64,000 nt of DNA from Jiangella endophytica (GTDB taxonomy: Bacteria > Actinomycetota > Actinomycetes > Jiangellales > Jiangellaceae): the NCBI RefSeq assembly GCF_003427025.1, contig NZ_QVAI01000003.1, forward strand, positions 62,001 through 126,000. Direction: 5' to 3'. The notes beneath the pieces are model-generated. The model had not been told where the DNA came from. It ran no database searches and saw nothing but the letters and a program-made list of their open reading frames with translations. Shown in pieces: positions 1-9,900 of this stretch (position 1 is its first letter; each line of letters opens with the position of its first letter). The position numbers and the translations under genes were made by a program.

Positions 1-2
1 CA

Positions 3-680
3 CAGCCGCCCGGTGGTCAAGGGGCGTTTCCGATCGCCGATCCGGCCGCCGCGCCCCGGGGACGCGTCGACGCCACCCTGACCTCTCCGGCGTTCGATCT
101 GAGCGATCACTCCGCACCGGTGCTGCGCGTGGACATGCGCTACCTGGGGGCACCCCGGCGCCAGTCCGCCGAGATCGAGTACTCGATCGACGGGCGGACC
201 TGGAGCACGGTGTGGTCGGCGAGCACGGAGACCGTGATCGGCACGCAGAGCATCGAGTTGCCGGGCGCGGCGGGTCAGCACGCCGTACGGGTGCGGTTCT
301 CCTTCACCGGCAGCGACGACTCCCGCTACTGGGGCTTCGACAACCTGTTCCTCGGCACGTGGGACTGCGTGCCGTTGGACGGCGGACTGGTCGTCGGTGG
401 CGTGCGCGACGCCACCACCGGGGAAGGCCTGGCCAACGTGCGGATCCGCGTGGGCTCGGCGCCGGAGTCGGTGGTCTGGAGCCAGCAGTTGGACGACCAG
501 GGGGTGACCGGCGCACCGTTCTGGCTGTTTGCCGCCGGGGACGGCATCGACCGGATCGAGGCGCAGGTCACCGGATACGAGCCGTACGCCTCGGACCTCA
601 GCGTGACACCGCACGCCATCACTCACCACGACATCGCGTTGACCGGCGCCGCGCCGGCCGGCCTGGACAGGAGCCTGTGA
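3..680 (+). CDS. C-terminal part of a secreted subtilase-type protein (5' end outside window)
   Basis: The reading frame is open from the window edge to a TGA, so only the last ~225 residues are visible. The first part is a beta-rich lectin-like or MAM-like module with a WGFDN motif, which often closes such jelly-roll domains. It is followed by a carboxypeptidase-regulatory-like (CarboxypepD_reg) segment around GGLVVGGVRDATTGEGLANV. In actinobacterial secreted S8 peptidases this pair forms the C-terminus, so the missing part is probably a signal peptide and peptidase domain; that is inference. The TGA overlaps the ATG of the next gene by one base, suggesting co-translation with it. Confidence 0.7.
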   Translation, partial: QPPGGQGAFPIADPAAAPRGRVDATLTSPAFDLSDHSAPVLRVDMRYLGAPRRQSAEIEYSIDGRTWSTVWSASTETVIGTQSIELPGAAGQHAVRVRFSFTGSDDSRYWGFDNLFLGTWDCVPLDGGLVVGGVRDATTGEGLANVRIRVGSAPESVVWSQQLDDQGVTGAPFWLFAAGDGIDRIEAQVTGYEPYASDLSVTPHAITHHDIALTGAAPAGLDRSL

Positions 681-3469
681 TGCGGATCGGACACGTGCGA
701 CGACGACGGGCATCGCGAGCGGCCTTGACCGCGCTGACGGCGGCGGTGGTGCTGCCGATGGCGGCCACGGCGTTCGCGGCGGGGCAGCAAGCCGGCACGA
801 TCCTGCCGGCCCTGGACACCGAACCGGTCGCGGACGGAGCACCGTCCAGCAGCGTGATCCACCTGATCACCGGTCACGAGGTCCACGTCACCACCACGCC
901 GGCCGGTGAATATCAGGTCTCGGTGCCGGGAACGCCTGACGGTGCGCCCGCCGCGGACCTCCAGGTCCGAGCCGAGGAGGCCCCGGGTCAGGCACCAGCC
1001 CTCGTCGCCGACCCGGCGGGTACCGTGCGCCTGGTCGACGAGGGCAGAGTCGATCCGCACCTCTTCGACCTCAGCTACCTCATCGAGCACGGCTACACCG
1101 GCGCCCCGACCCCGGTCACGGTGTACTTCAACGGTGCCGTCGGCGTCGCCGACGTCTCGGCCAGGGCCGAAGCGCTCCCCGGGTCGGAGCCGGTACCGGG
1201 GACGGTCACCGAAGACCGGGCCACGGTCACCGTGGCGGCGGGGTCGGGCGAGACATTCTGGGATGCCGTCACCGAGGACCCGGACGACCAGCCGTACGCG
1301 CCGCGTGAGTTGGCCGACGGCGTCGCCGCCATCACGCTCGACGGAGCGGCCCGGCCCGATGCCGTCGAGCCGAACGCGACCGTGCCCACGGCACGGCTGA
1401 CCATCCGGGTCCACGGCAGCCAGGACCAGTCACGGTGGTACCACCGTCCGGGAACCCGCTCCATCGCTCCGCAGGGCTGGGCCACCGCGTACGCCGAGTT
1501 CTACCTGTCGTCGGTCACCGGACTCGGTGGAGCCACGCGGGCCCTGGCTTCTGGCGGCGAGGGTTGTGCGGACCCGTCGTGCGTGGTGCGCGACGTCGTC
1601 GTCGACCTGCCCGAAGGGACCTGGTTCCTCGACGGCCACGCTGTCGAGTTCAAGGACTCGCGCGGGGGTTACACCTGGTTCGTGGAACCAGAGGTGGTCG
1701 TGGACGGTGACACCACGATCGACCTCTACGTGGACGACGCGACGTGGATCGAACCGGACACACCCAGGCCCACCGAACTGGCGCACCTGGCCGTCACCAA
1801 GCAGCGCATCCGGCCGGACGGAACGCGGTTCACGAACCTCCACTTCCTGGCAGGAGATGGCTTGACCACCGGTATGTGGCTGGCTCCCACGCGGTGGCCC
1901 GCAACCACCGGCGCGTTCAATGCGTTGCTCACCCAGCAACGCCAGCAGCCCCGGATCTCCATGGCGGTGACCCAGCCGAAGGTGGGCCTCGACCTGCGCA
2001 CGGAGTACGGGCCCAAGCTGGTCGCGGAGGACTACCTGGCCGCCGAGGGAGACACGTTCGAGCTCGTGGACGTCGGAGCCGGGTCGCCGGCCGATTTCTC
2101 GCGGATCGACGCCCGGGGGAAGCTCGCTCTGGTCGCGCCGTTCAACGCCGTCACCGGATGTGCGACCGAGCCCGAGCTGTACGAGCGGGCCGCCGATGCC
2201 GGCGTTGTGGCGCTCGTCTTCGACCCGCACGACGACTACTTCATCGACGCCGGGCGCTGCTACGCTGCCCAAAGCGGCGCGCCGGGTGGGCTGCCCGACC
2301 TGTCGGTGACCGCTGAGAACGCCGCTGACCTGCGGGATCTCCTTGAGCGGGACCGTGTGATGGTCGAGGTGGACAGTCCGCGGAACCAGCGGATGGAGTA
2401 CGTCTACACGCTCGCTCAGCACTTCTACGGCGGGATCCCCGACGACATCGACCAGACGGTCACCGACCGTGACCTCACTGTCCGTGAGTCGCGGCTGCAC
2501 GACACGGCCGGACTGGGATCGTGGACGGGGTCCGCGCAGTTCGGACCCGTGATCTCGTTGGAATCGGTCGCACGTACCGACGTGATGAACATCATCGGAG
2601 GTAGCCTCTTCGACAACCTCGGCATCGCCGATGAGTCGGTGAACCTCACCGAATACATCGGACCGGTCTCGCCCGACATCATATGGACTCGGGGCTGGCA
2701 GACCGAGCGCGCGAAGGAGGACAGCGGCGCAACCGTTCTCGAGGCGCCGTCGCGGCGTGGGGAGCACTGGTTCACCAGCCCGCGGGCCATCGGTCCGGCC
2801 GAGTCCACCGGGTGGTGCAGCTTCTGCCGGGCGGGCGACGTCCTGTACTCCTTCGGGGAGCGCACACCCGGGGCGGAACCGCAGCACACCGCCGGCACCG
2901 TGACCATGCCGGACGGTGTCCTCACCGACTCCGTGGGCGACGTGATACCCGCGTCCACCGTGAACCGGGTCCGGGCCTACGTCCTGCCAGCGCAGAGCCG
3001 GCAGTACACGCTCACCGGCTCCGACTCCTCCGGCAACGAGTACGAATGGACGTTCACGTCCGGTACCGCCGGCGACAACCGGCCGCCCGGCGTCACCTGC
3101 ATCCCCGAGCTGTATTTCGCGGCGCCGTGCGGCGAACCCGTGCCGATGATCTACCTGCGCCACGTCACGCCGGTGGACATCGAGAACACTGCCGCGGCCG
3201 GCACGCGGCACACCGTCGAGATCGTCGCGTTCCACCAGGCGCCGGGCGCGCCGCAGATCAACCGTCCGTCCGTGCAGGTGAGTTTCGACGGCGGCACGAC
3301 CTGGCACGACACGCGGGTCCTGAAGGGCACCCGGGGCGGCTGGCAGGTGCGCTTCACCGTGCCGCCGCTGGCACGGACCAACGGGTTCGTGGCACTGCGG
3401 ACCGCCGCCGACGACGTGGAGGGCAACTCCACTATCCAGACGTTGTGGGAGGCGTACGCCTTGCGCTAG
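680..3469 (+). CDS. Secreted subtilase-scaffold protein with PA domain, no peptidase domain
   Basis: The 929-residue protein starts at an ATG that overlaps the upstream stop (TGATG) and is followed by a clear signal peptide (RRRRASR, hydrophobic core, ATAFAAG). The N-terminal ~180 residues match the pro-region of actinobacterial S8 peptidases (VIHLITGHEVHV, then a segment ending LADGVAAITLDGAA). In that family the DTG/HGTH/GTSMA catalytic domain follows, but none of these motifs occurs here. The chain passes straight to beta-rich domains, a protease-associated domain (FELVDVGAGSPADF to about DLRDLLE), and the usual C-terminal half ending in ...WEAYALR. Likely non-catalytic and extracellular; the role is unknown. 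A perfect hairpin follows the stop. Confidence 0.75.
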   Translation: MRIGHVRRRRASRAALTALTAAVVLPMAATAFAAGQQAGTILPALDTEPVADGAPSSSVIHLITGHEVHVTTTPAGEYQVSVPGTPDGAPAADLQVRAEEAPGQAPALVADPAGTVRLVDEGRVDPHLFDLSYLIEHGYTGAPTPVTVYFNGAVGVADVSARAEALPGSEPVPGTVTEDRATVTVAAGSGETFWDAVTEDPDDQPYAPRELADGVAAITLDGAARPDAVEPNATVPTARLTIRVHGSQDQSRWYHRPGTRSIAPQGWATAYAEFYLSSVTGLGGATRALASGGEGCADPSCVVRDVVVDLPEGTWFLDGHAVEFKDSRGGYTWFVEPEVVVDGDTTIDLYVDDATWIEPDTPRPTELAHLAVTKQRIRPDGTRFTNLHFLAGDGLTTGMWLAPTRWPATTGAFNALLTQQRQQPRISMAVTQPKVGLDLRTEYGPKLVAEDYLAAEGDTFELVDVGAGSPADFSRIDARGKLALVAPFNAVTGCATEPELYERAADAGVVALVFDPHDDYFIDAGRCYAAQSGAPGGLPDLSVTAENAADLRDLLERDRVMVEVDSPRNQRMEYVYTLAQHFYGGIPDDIDQTVTDRDLTVRESRLHDTAGLGSWTGSAQFGPVISLESVARTDVMNIIGGSLFDNLGIADESVNLTEYIGPVSPDIIWTRGWQTERAKEDSGATVLEAPSRRGEHWFTSPRAIGPAESTGWCSFCRAGDVLYSFGERTPGAEPQHTAGTVTMPDGVLTDSVGDVIPASTVNRVRAYVLPAQSRQYTLTGSDSSGNEYEWTFTSGTAGDNRPPGVTCIPELYFAAPCGEPVPMIYLRHVTPVDIENTAAAGTRHTVEIVAFHQAPGAPQINRPSVQVSFDGGTTWHDTRVLKGTRGGWQVRFTVPPLARTNGFVALRTAADDVEGNSTIQTLWEAYALR

Positions 3470-3483
3470 GTCGCGTCAGGCGC

Positions 3484-3521
3484 CGGCCGGTGGACCCATC
3501 ACCCTCAGGGTCCACCGGCCG
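3484..3521 (+). terminator. Hairpin terminator
   Basis: A perfect 14-bp inverted repeat (arms 3484-3497 and 3508-3521) with a 10-base loop lies 15 bases after the stop of the secreted subtilase-like gene. There is no T-run, as is common in actinobacteria. Confidence 0.6.
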
Positions 3522-3559
3522 ATGCGCGTCAGGAAGCGGCGGCGCATCGAGCGCGCGTA

Positions 3560-3586
3560 GAACATTCGTTCGAGTTCCGCTAGTGT
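3560..3586 (+). promoter_or_regulatory. LexA-type SOS box and leaderless promoter of the AlkB-like gene
   Basis: GAACATTCGTTCGA (3560-3573) fits the actinobacterial/Gram-positive LexA pattern GAAC-N4-GTTC. A -10-like TAGTGT follows at 3581-3586, placing the expected transcription start at the ATG at 3593, so the message would be leaderless. The box overlaps the expected -35 region, where a repressor would block transcription. The pattern is seen; LexA binding is inferred. Confidence 0.55.
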
Positions 3587-3592
3587 CGAGGC

Positions 3593-4225
3593 ATGAGTGT
3601 TGCTTTTCAAGCCTCCCTGCTCGACGACCCCGGCGGCGCCACGCTGGGTCCGCTCGGCGGGCTGGTCGAGCGCACGGTGCTTACCCAGGGCGCCTGGGTC
3701 GACGTCCGGCGAGCGTGGGTCGGCGGGTCCGACCAGCTGTTCACCGGGCTGGTCGAGTCGGTGCCGTGGCGGGCCGAGCGGCGCACCATGTACGAGCGGG
3801 TGGTCGACGTGCCGCGGCTGGTGCGCTTCTACGGCGACGGCGAGCCGCTGCCCGACCCCCTGCTCACCGAGGCGCGCACGGCGCTGAGCCGGCACTACGC
3901 GGCCGAACTGGGCGAGCCGTTCACCACCGCCGGCATGTGCTTCTACCGCGACGGCCGCGACAGCGTCGCCTGGCACGGCGACACCATCGGGCGCAGCCGC
4001 ACCGAGGACACCATGGTCGCCATCGTCTCGCTCGGCGCGCCGCGGGCGCTGCTGCTGCGTCGGCGCGGCGGCGGCAGCGCCACGCTCCGCTTCGCCGTCG
4101 GCCACGGCGACCTCCTGGTCATGGGCGGGTCCTGCCAGCGCACGTGGGAGCACGCCGTCCCGAAGACGGCCAAGCCGGTGGGGCCGCGCATCAGCGTCCA
4201 GTTCCGGCCCACGGGCGTGCGTTAG
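3593..4225 (+). CDS. AlkB-family alpha-ketoglutarate-dependent dioxygenase
   Basis: The 210-residue protein is of the size and layout of AlkB DNA-dealkylation repair enzymes (2OG-Fe(II) oxygenases), which oxidatively remove alkyl groups from bases. The iron ligands are visible as H-x-D in VAWHGDTIGR (about H128, D130) and the distal His in WEHAVPK (about H187). The 2-oxoglutarate-binding arginines lie in RISVQFRP near the end. The ATG has no Shine-Dalgarno sequence and sits at the expected transcription start of a promoter overlapped by a LexA-type box, so damage-inducible leaderless expression is likely. The substrate could be DNA, RNA or a tRNA; DNA repair is the default family assignment. 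Confidence 0.9.
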   Translation: MSVAFQASLLDDPGGATLGPLGGLVERTVLTQGAWVDVRRAWVGGSDQLFTGLVESVPWRAERRTMYERVVDVPRLVRFYGDGEPLPDPLLTEARTALSRHYAAELGEPFTTAGMCFYRDGRDSVAWHGDTIGRSRTEDTMVAIVSLGAPRALLLRRRGGGSATLRFAVGHGDLLVMGGSCQRTWEHAVPKTAKPVGPRISVQFRPTGVR

Positions 4226-4298
4226 CCGACGGCCGAGACGCGCCACGGGGTACTACGCTCCGACGAACGGCGGCAACCCACGAGGGAGAGGCGAGCCC

Positions 4299-5129
4299 AT
4301 GTTGACGCAGGTCGCGGAGGGTGTGCTGGTCCACCAGAGCGAGCTCATCCGGAACAACACCGTTGTCGTGCAAGGACGGGACGGGGTGTTGGTGGTCGAC
4401 GCCGGCATCACGGGCGACGAGATGGCCTGCCTCGCGAACGACCTTCGTGAACTGGGCCAGCCGGTCGTGGCGGGCTTCGCGACGCATCCTGACTGGGACC
4501 ACGCGCTCTGGCACACCGACCTCGGCGACGCGCCTCGTTACGGCACCGCCCGCTGCGCGGCCTCCCTGCGAGAGCTGCTGTCGAACGCGGACTGGCAGGA
4601 CCGCCTCGCCGAAGGGCTGCCGCCTGAGATCGCCGACGAGATCCCGCTCGACCCCTTCGGCCGCATCTCCGGCCTGCCCGCCGGAGCCGCGGAGGTTCCG
4701 TGGGACGGCCCGCGTGCCCGGATCATCGAGCACCCCGCGCATGCTCCAGGCCATGCGGCGCTGCTGATCGAGGGGCGCGGAGTGCTCGCCGCCGGCGACA
4801 TGCTGTCCGATGTCCTGGTTCCCATGCTCGACGTCGGCACCGCCGACCCGATCGACGACTACCTCGCCGGGCTGCGGCTGCTCGAGGACGTGGCAGACGA
4901 CGTCGAGGTCGTGGTCCCGGGTCACGGATCCGTCGGCACGGCCGATCAGCTGCGCGCGCGCATCGACCTGGACCGCGCGTACGTGCACGCCCTGCGCGAC
5001 GGCCGGGAACCCGACGACCCGAGAATCGGCCCGGCGGCCGAGCCCGGCTGGGAATGGGTGGCCGACGTGCACACGGGGCAGCGCCAGAGCCTCGCCCGGC
5101 GAGGCGAGCCGAACGGGACGCCCGAGTAG
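4299..5129 (+). CDS. MBL-fold metallo-hydrolase
   Basis: The 276-residue protein has the metallo-beta-lactamase fold signature: the zinc motif THPDWDHALWHT (about residues 61-72, HxxxDH type), a central His in PGHAALL, the D of AAGDMLSD, and a late VVPGHGSVG. A good ribosome-binding site (GAGGGAGAG) precedes the ATG. These features give a hydrolytic, probably dinuclear-zinc enzyme. The substrate cannot be read from sequence; the family includes lactonases, glyoxalase II-like enzymes and cyclases. The gene stands alone between the AlkB-like gene and a convergent lipoprotein gene. Confidence 0.85.
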   Translation: MLTQVAEGVLVHQSELIRNNTVVVQGRDGVLVVDAGITGDEMACLANDLRELGQPVVAGFATHPDWDHALWHTDLGDAPRYGTARCAASLRELLSNADWQDRLAEGLPPEIADEIPLDPFGRISGLPAGAAEVPWDGPRARIIEHPAHAPGHAALLIEGRGVLAAGDMLSDVLVPMLDVGTADPIDDYLAGLRLLEDVADDVEVVVPGHGSVGTADQLRARIDLDRAYVHALRDGREPDDPRIGPAAEPGWEWVADVHTGQRQSLARRGEPNGTPE

Positions 5130-5156
5130 GTCCGCGGTCGCGACCAGGGCGACCCG

Positions 5157-5783
5157 TCAGGGCAGCGCCGGTTCGGCCAGCGCGGCCAGCTGGGTCGCGT
5201 GCTCGCAGGCCAGCGCCGGGTCGCCGCCGACGGCGGTGGCGTCGAGGCGCGACGTCTCGCTGACGCCGAGGCTGACCACGCAGCCCCCGGTGGTGCCGGT
5301 GAACGTGACGGCCTCGTGGTCCCCGATCGGCGCCAGCGCCTGGACGTCCGTCGCGACGATGTCGGCGGGCCCGTACGTCTCGAACAGCTCGACCGACACG
5401 GTGAAGCTCTCGTTGAGCGTCGGCCCCTCGAACCGGTACCGGCAGACCCGCGCCTCGCCGAGGGTCTCGGCCTCGCCGCCGGTCAGCCCGAGCGACCCGG
5501 CACCGGCCGCGTCGACCATCGCGCACGGGTCCAGCGCCGCGAGGCCGGCATCGCCCGCCGGTCCGGTCTCCGCGGGCGCGGCCGAGGTCGGCGCCGAGGT
5601 CGGCTCCTGGGTCGGCTCCAGGGTCGGGCCGGGCGTCGGGTCGGTCGACGGCGACTCGCTCGCCGCCGTGGGCGGGCCGTCGTCGTCACCGCCGCAGCCG
5701 GTCAGCAGCACCAGTCCCGCGACGACGACGGCGGCCCGGCGGGCGGTGACTCGATTCCGTGGCACGGCGCACCATCCTGGCAT
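5157..5783 (-). CDS. DUF3558-like lipoprotein
   Basis: The 208-residue protein begins with basic residues and a hydrophobic stretch ending in the lipobox LLTGCGG, giving a lipid-anchored Cys near residue 30. A low-complexity Thr/Pro/Ser/Ala linker (about residues 35-75) follows. The mature domain starts with LDPCAMVDAAGAGSLGL, the beginning typical of actinobacterial DUF3558 proteins, and has further cysteines (CRYRF, GCVVSL, ALACEH) likely to form disulfides. Function is unknown; DUF3558 proteins are exported and surface-bound. It lies just downstream of, and on the same strand as, the LuxR-type regulator. Confidence 0.75.
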   Translation of the reverse strand: MPGWCAVPRNRVTARRAAVVVAGLVLLTGCGGDDDGPPTAASESPSTDPTPGPTLEPTQEPTSAPTSAAPAETGPAGDAGLAALDPCAMVDAAGAGSLGLTGGEAETLGEARVCRYRFEGPTLNESFTVSVELFETYGPADIVATDVQALAPIGDHEAVTFTGTTGGCVVSLGVSETSRLDATAVGGDPALACEHATQLAALAEPALP

Positions 5784-5807
5784 GCGGCCGCGACACTCGC
5801 GGTCCGT

Positions 5808-6806
5808 TCACCACCAGCCGCGCCGAGCGGCCTGGATCCCGGCCTGGAACCGGTTCGTCGCCTGCAACTGGTCGAACAGCCGCCGGGTGCGCCGCCGCAT
5901 CGTCCGCGTCGACAGCCCCAGCTGCCGCGCGATGGCGTTGTCCGTCAGCCCGGCCGCCAGCAGCTGCACCAGCTGCCGGTCCTCGTCCGGCACCTCGCCG
6001 GCGGCGTCGCCGGCCTCGCGGGTGAGCCCCGGCGCGGACGGCGATGCCAGCGGGGTCGCCCGCGCCCAGTACACCTCGAACAGCTCCACCAGCGCGTCGA
6101 GCAGGGTGGACTCGCGGATCACCAGCCCCTGGGCGTGCCCCACCTCCATCGAGAGCGGCAGCAGCGCGATGCGGCGGTCGGCGATCGCCAGCTTCAGCGG
6201 CAGCCCGGGCAGGACGCGGCCCTGTTCGCCGCGCCGCGTGAGGTCGTCGATCTCGTCCATCGCGCCGGGGATCTCCAGCGCCTCGGGCGCGTAGATGGCC
6301 CTCCAGTGCACGCCGCTGTCGAGTCGTACCGGCTCGACCGGGTTGACGGCGGCCAGCACGTACGGCGGGCGGTCCAGCACCATCATCTCCGAGCGCACCT
6401 GGTGCTGCAGGCGGACGAACCAGCGGCCCTGCTCCTCAGGACCGTTGAGCAGCTCGATCGTGCTGCCGTCGCCGGCCTGGCGGCGGGCGGCGTGGAACAT
6501 CGAGGAGAGCGCGAGGGCGGAGCCGCGCACCTGGTCCAGCTCACCGGTGCGCTCGCGCACCAGAGCGTCGAGCGCGGCCTCGGGGTCGACGGCGGTGTAG
6601 CGCCGCCGTCGTCCGGACATCCGGATGACCAGGCCGAGCGCGCGCAGCCGGCCGCACGCGCGGTCGACCCGGTTCTCGGGCTGGCCCAGTTGCTCGGCGA
6701 GCGCGGCGGGCGTCGCGTCGACGCAGGTCAGGAGGGCTCGGTAGACCTCCTCGTCGAACGGGCCGAGGCCCACGGGTGCGAGCGAGGAGGCGTCGTCCGT
6801 CGTCAT
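5808..6806 (-). CDS. TrmB-like/LuxR-type transcriptional regulator
   Basis: The 332-residue protein has a winged-helix N-terminus of TrmB type (FDEEVYRALLTCVDATPAALAEQL...), a middle region of the phospholipase-D-like effector fold seen in TrmB proteins, and a C-terminal LuxR helix-turn-helix (VQLLAAGLTDNAIARQLGLSTRTMRRRTRRLF). I prefer the start MTTDDASS over the in-frame ATG 18 codons upstream, because the longer form runs into the promoter region shared with the divergent subtilase gene. Actinobacteria often place such regulators next to secreted S8 peptidase genes, so control of the neighbour is a reasonable inference. Confidence 0.85.
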   Translation of the reverse strand: MTTDDASSLAPVGLGPFDEEVYRALLTCVDATPAALAEQLGQPENRVDRACGRLRALGLVIRMSGRRRRYTAVDPEAALDALVRERTGELDQVRGSALALSSMFHAARRQAGDGSTIELLNGPEEQGRWFVRLQHQVRSEMMVLDRPPYVLAAVNPVEPVRLDSGVHWRAIYAPEALEIPGAMDEIDDLTRRGEQGRVLPGLPLKLAIADRRIALLPLSMEVGHAQGLVIRESTLLDALVELFEVYWARATPLASPSAPGLTREAGDAAGEVPDEDRQLVQLLAAGLTDNAIARQLGLSTRTMRRRTRRLFDQLQATNRFQAGIQAARRGWW

Positions 6807-6935
6807 CGCCCCAATCTGGCCGAACTGTGCCACCGGCCGCAACCGGCCAGCTACAGCCATTGATACACGGAGTCACAGCCGTTACGAATGTGGCACAACC
6901 GCGGCAACCCCCGGCCGCGGTCTGACCTCGGGAGC

Positions 6936-9900
6936 ATGATGATTGCTCGACGACTCCGCGCCGGATCCGGCGCCGCCCTTGCCGTCGCCCTCGCCGCAGC
7001 GGGCCTGACCCCCTTCGCCGCCGGCGCGGCCGCCGAGACCGACCCGGCGGCCGACCAGGAGACCCGTGTCATCGTCCTCATGGCCGGCCCCGACGGCGAG
7101 CCCGGAGCGCCTGCCGAGCTCGCCGCGCAGCTGGACAGCGCCCAGGCGGCGACCGCGGCCGCCCGCGCCCAGGGCACCATGCTCGCCGCCGCGGACGCGC
7201 GGGGCATCGAGGCTCAGGTCGAGCACGAGTTCACCGGCCTGGTCCACGCCGTCGCGCTCACCGTCCAGGCCGACGACGTCGACGCGCTGCGCCGGCTGCC
7301 CGGGGTCGCCGAGGTCGTCCCGGACGAGCGGGTCAAGGCCACGACGGACGTGAGCGTCCCGCTCGTCGGCGCCCCCGAGGTGTGGGAGCAGGAAGCGCCG
7401 GCCGGCGGCCCCGCCGACGGCACCGGCACCATCGTCGCCGTCCTCGACTCCGGCGTCGACTACACCCACCCGTCGCTGGGCGGCGGGTTCGGCGAGGGCC
7501 ACAAGGTCGTCGCCGGCCACGACTTCGCCAACGGCGACGACGACCCCATGGACGACAACGGCCATGGCACGCACGTCGCCGGCATCATCGCCGGCACCGG
7601 CGACTCCGCCGCTCCCGTCACCGGCGTCGCGCCGGGCGCGCAGCTGACCGCCTACAAGGTGATGAACGCGCGCGGCGAGGGCTGGGAGTCCGACATCATC
7701 GCCGGGCTCGAGGCCGCCACCGACCCGGACAACCCCTACCGGGCCGACGTGGTCAACATGAGCCTCGGCGGCCCCGGCGACGGCACCGACCCGCTCGGCC
7801 TCGCGGCGACCGCCGCGACCGAGGCCGGCGTCGTCGTGGTCGCGTCGGCCGGCAACTCCGGCCCCGGCGCGCACACCATGGGCAGCCCGGCGCTGGCCGA
7901 CGGCGTCCTGTCGGTCGGCGCGTCCGCGAGCGCCCTCGTGCTGCCGACGGCTCGGCTGGCGGCGCCGCGCGAGGAGCCGATCGCCACCTACCGGGTGCCG
8001 TTCTCCGCGTCGGCGCCCACGACGCCGGCCGTCGGCGAGCTGGTCGACGTCGGCGACGGCGACGAGGAGGACTACGACCGCGTCGGTGACGTCACCGGCA
8101 AGGTGGTCGCCTACCGGCAGAACCTCCCGGCCAACGTCACCGACGTCGCGCCGTGGATGATCGAGCAGGCCCGGCTGGCCGAGGAGCGCGGCGCGATCGC
8201 GCTGCTGGCCTACATCGACAACTTCGGCGGCCCGGTGCTGATGGGCGAGGACCCGGGCGCACCGTCGGCCCTCGAGAGCGCCGCGGCCGAGCCCGGCGTC
8301 GTCGACGTCCCGCTGCCCAGCAACGCGATCTCCGGCGACGACTTCCGGCTGGACCGGCTCGTCGTCATGAGCCTGCTCGAGTCGCAGTGGGACGTGCTGA
8401 AGCGCGACCTCGCGGCCGGCCCGGTCAGCGTCGAGATCTCCGGTGAGGACGTCACCGACCAGGTGCTCGCGTTCAGCTCGCGCGGCCCGTCGCCGGACTA
8501 CTCGATCGAGCCCGACCTCGTCGCGCCGGGCTTCGAGATCATGTCGGCCATCCCGACGGCCTGGTGGGAGCCCGGCCAGTACCGGCTCTCCGGCACCAGC
8601 ATGGCCGCCCCGCACGTCGCGGGCGCCGCGGCGCTCCTGCGCCAGTTGCGGCCCGACGACGTCGTCGGCGACGTGAACGCCCGGCTCACCGGATCGTCGG
8701 CGCCGGTCGAGGCGGGGCCCACCATCGCCGGTGCTGGACGGCTCGACGTCGCCGCGGCCGCGGCCGCCGACCTGATCGCCTCGCCGGCCTCGGTGTCGCT
8801 CGGCCTGGCCGACCTCACCACGACGACCATCGGCGACACCGGCAGCACCACGCTGCGCAACACGTCCGGCGCCGACGTCACGGTCGCGTTGACGGCGCGT
8901 TCCGCACCCGGCAGCGCCGGCACGGCCACCGTCACGCCGGCCCAGGCGACCATCCCGGCCGGCGGCGAGCTCGACGTCGAGGTCGCCGTCTCGGCGGACC
9001 GGCCGGAGCAGGACGCCGACCTGGCCGGATGGATCGTCGCCACCGCCGGCGACGGCACCGAGGTCCGGGTGCCCTACCTGCTGGCCGCGCGCGGCCTCGT
9101 CGTGCAGACGTCGCCCGACCCCAGCGACGGCGCGAGCGAGGCGTTCATCTGGACGCCCGGCCCGCTGAGCGAGCCGCCGACCGTGACGGTGACCCCGCCG
9201 CGCGGCCGCCCGGTCACCGTCCAGGCCGAGCACGACCACGGCAGCTGGTACCGCGCCGCCCTGACCGGGCCGCGTGTCGGGGCCTACGCCGTCGACGTCG
9301 CCGCGACGACGGAGTCCGGCGCCGGGCTCATCGGCTCGGCGACGTTCGAGGTCACCGCTCCGGTCGGCAACTCGAACAACCCGGCCGCCTGGCAGCCGAT
9401 CGGCCCGAACTCCGGCTCCGGGCCCATCGCGACGACTCCCGCCGACCCGGACGTCGCCGCCGTCACGCAGTACATGAAGGCCGGGCCGTGGACCACCGAC
9501 GACGGCGGCGAGACCTGGCGCCAGCACAACCGGCTGCCCGTCGCCGGCGGCACCGGCAACGGCAACCTCGTCGTCGCCGCCGACGACCCCGATGTCATGT
9601 GGTACGCGGTCAACGGCTCCACCGGCGGGTTCCTCGACACCGTCGCCGACCCGGCCTACCGGGGACGCATCCTGCGCACCGAGGACGGCGGCGACACCTG
9701 GGAGCAGCTCGACGTTCCCGACGTCTCCACGATCGCGCTGGTCAGCGACCCGCAGACGCAGGTGCTGGTGGCCGTCACCGCTGCCGCGCTGCTGGTCAGC
9801 CACGACCGCGGCGACACCTGGGTCAGTCACGCCAACCTGGCCGGCAGCGAGCTGACCGGCGCCGCCGTCTCGGGCGACGACCTGTTCGTGGCGAACCTCG

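Noticed and set aside
1430-3307. 625-codon open frame on the minus strand
   Set aside because: Shadow of the secreted subtilase-scaffold gene; no protein-like composition, no ribosome-binding site.
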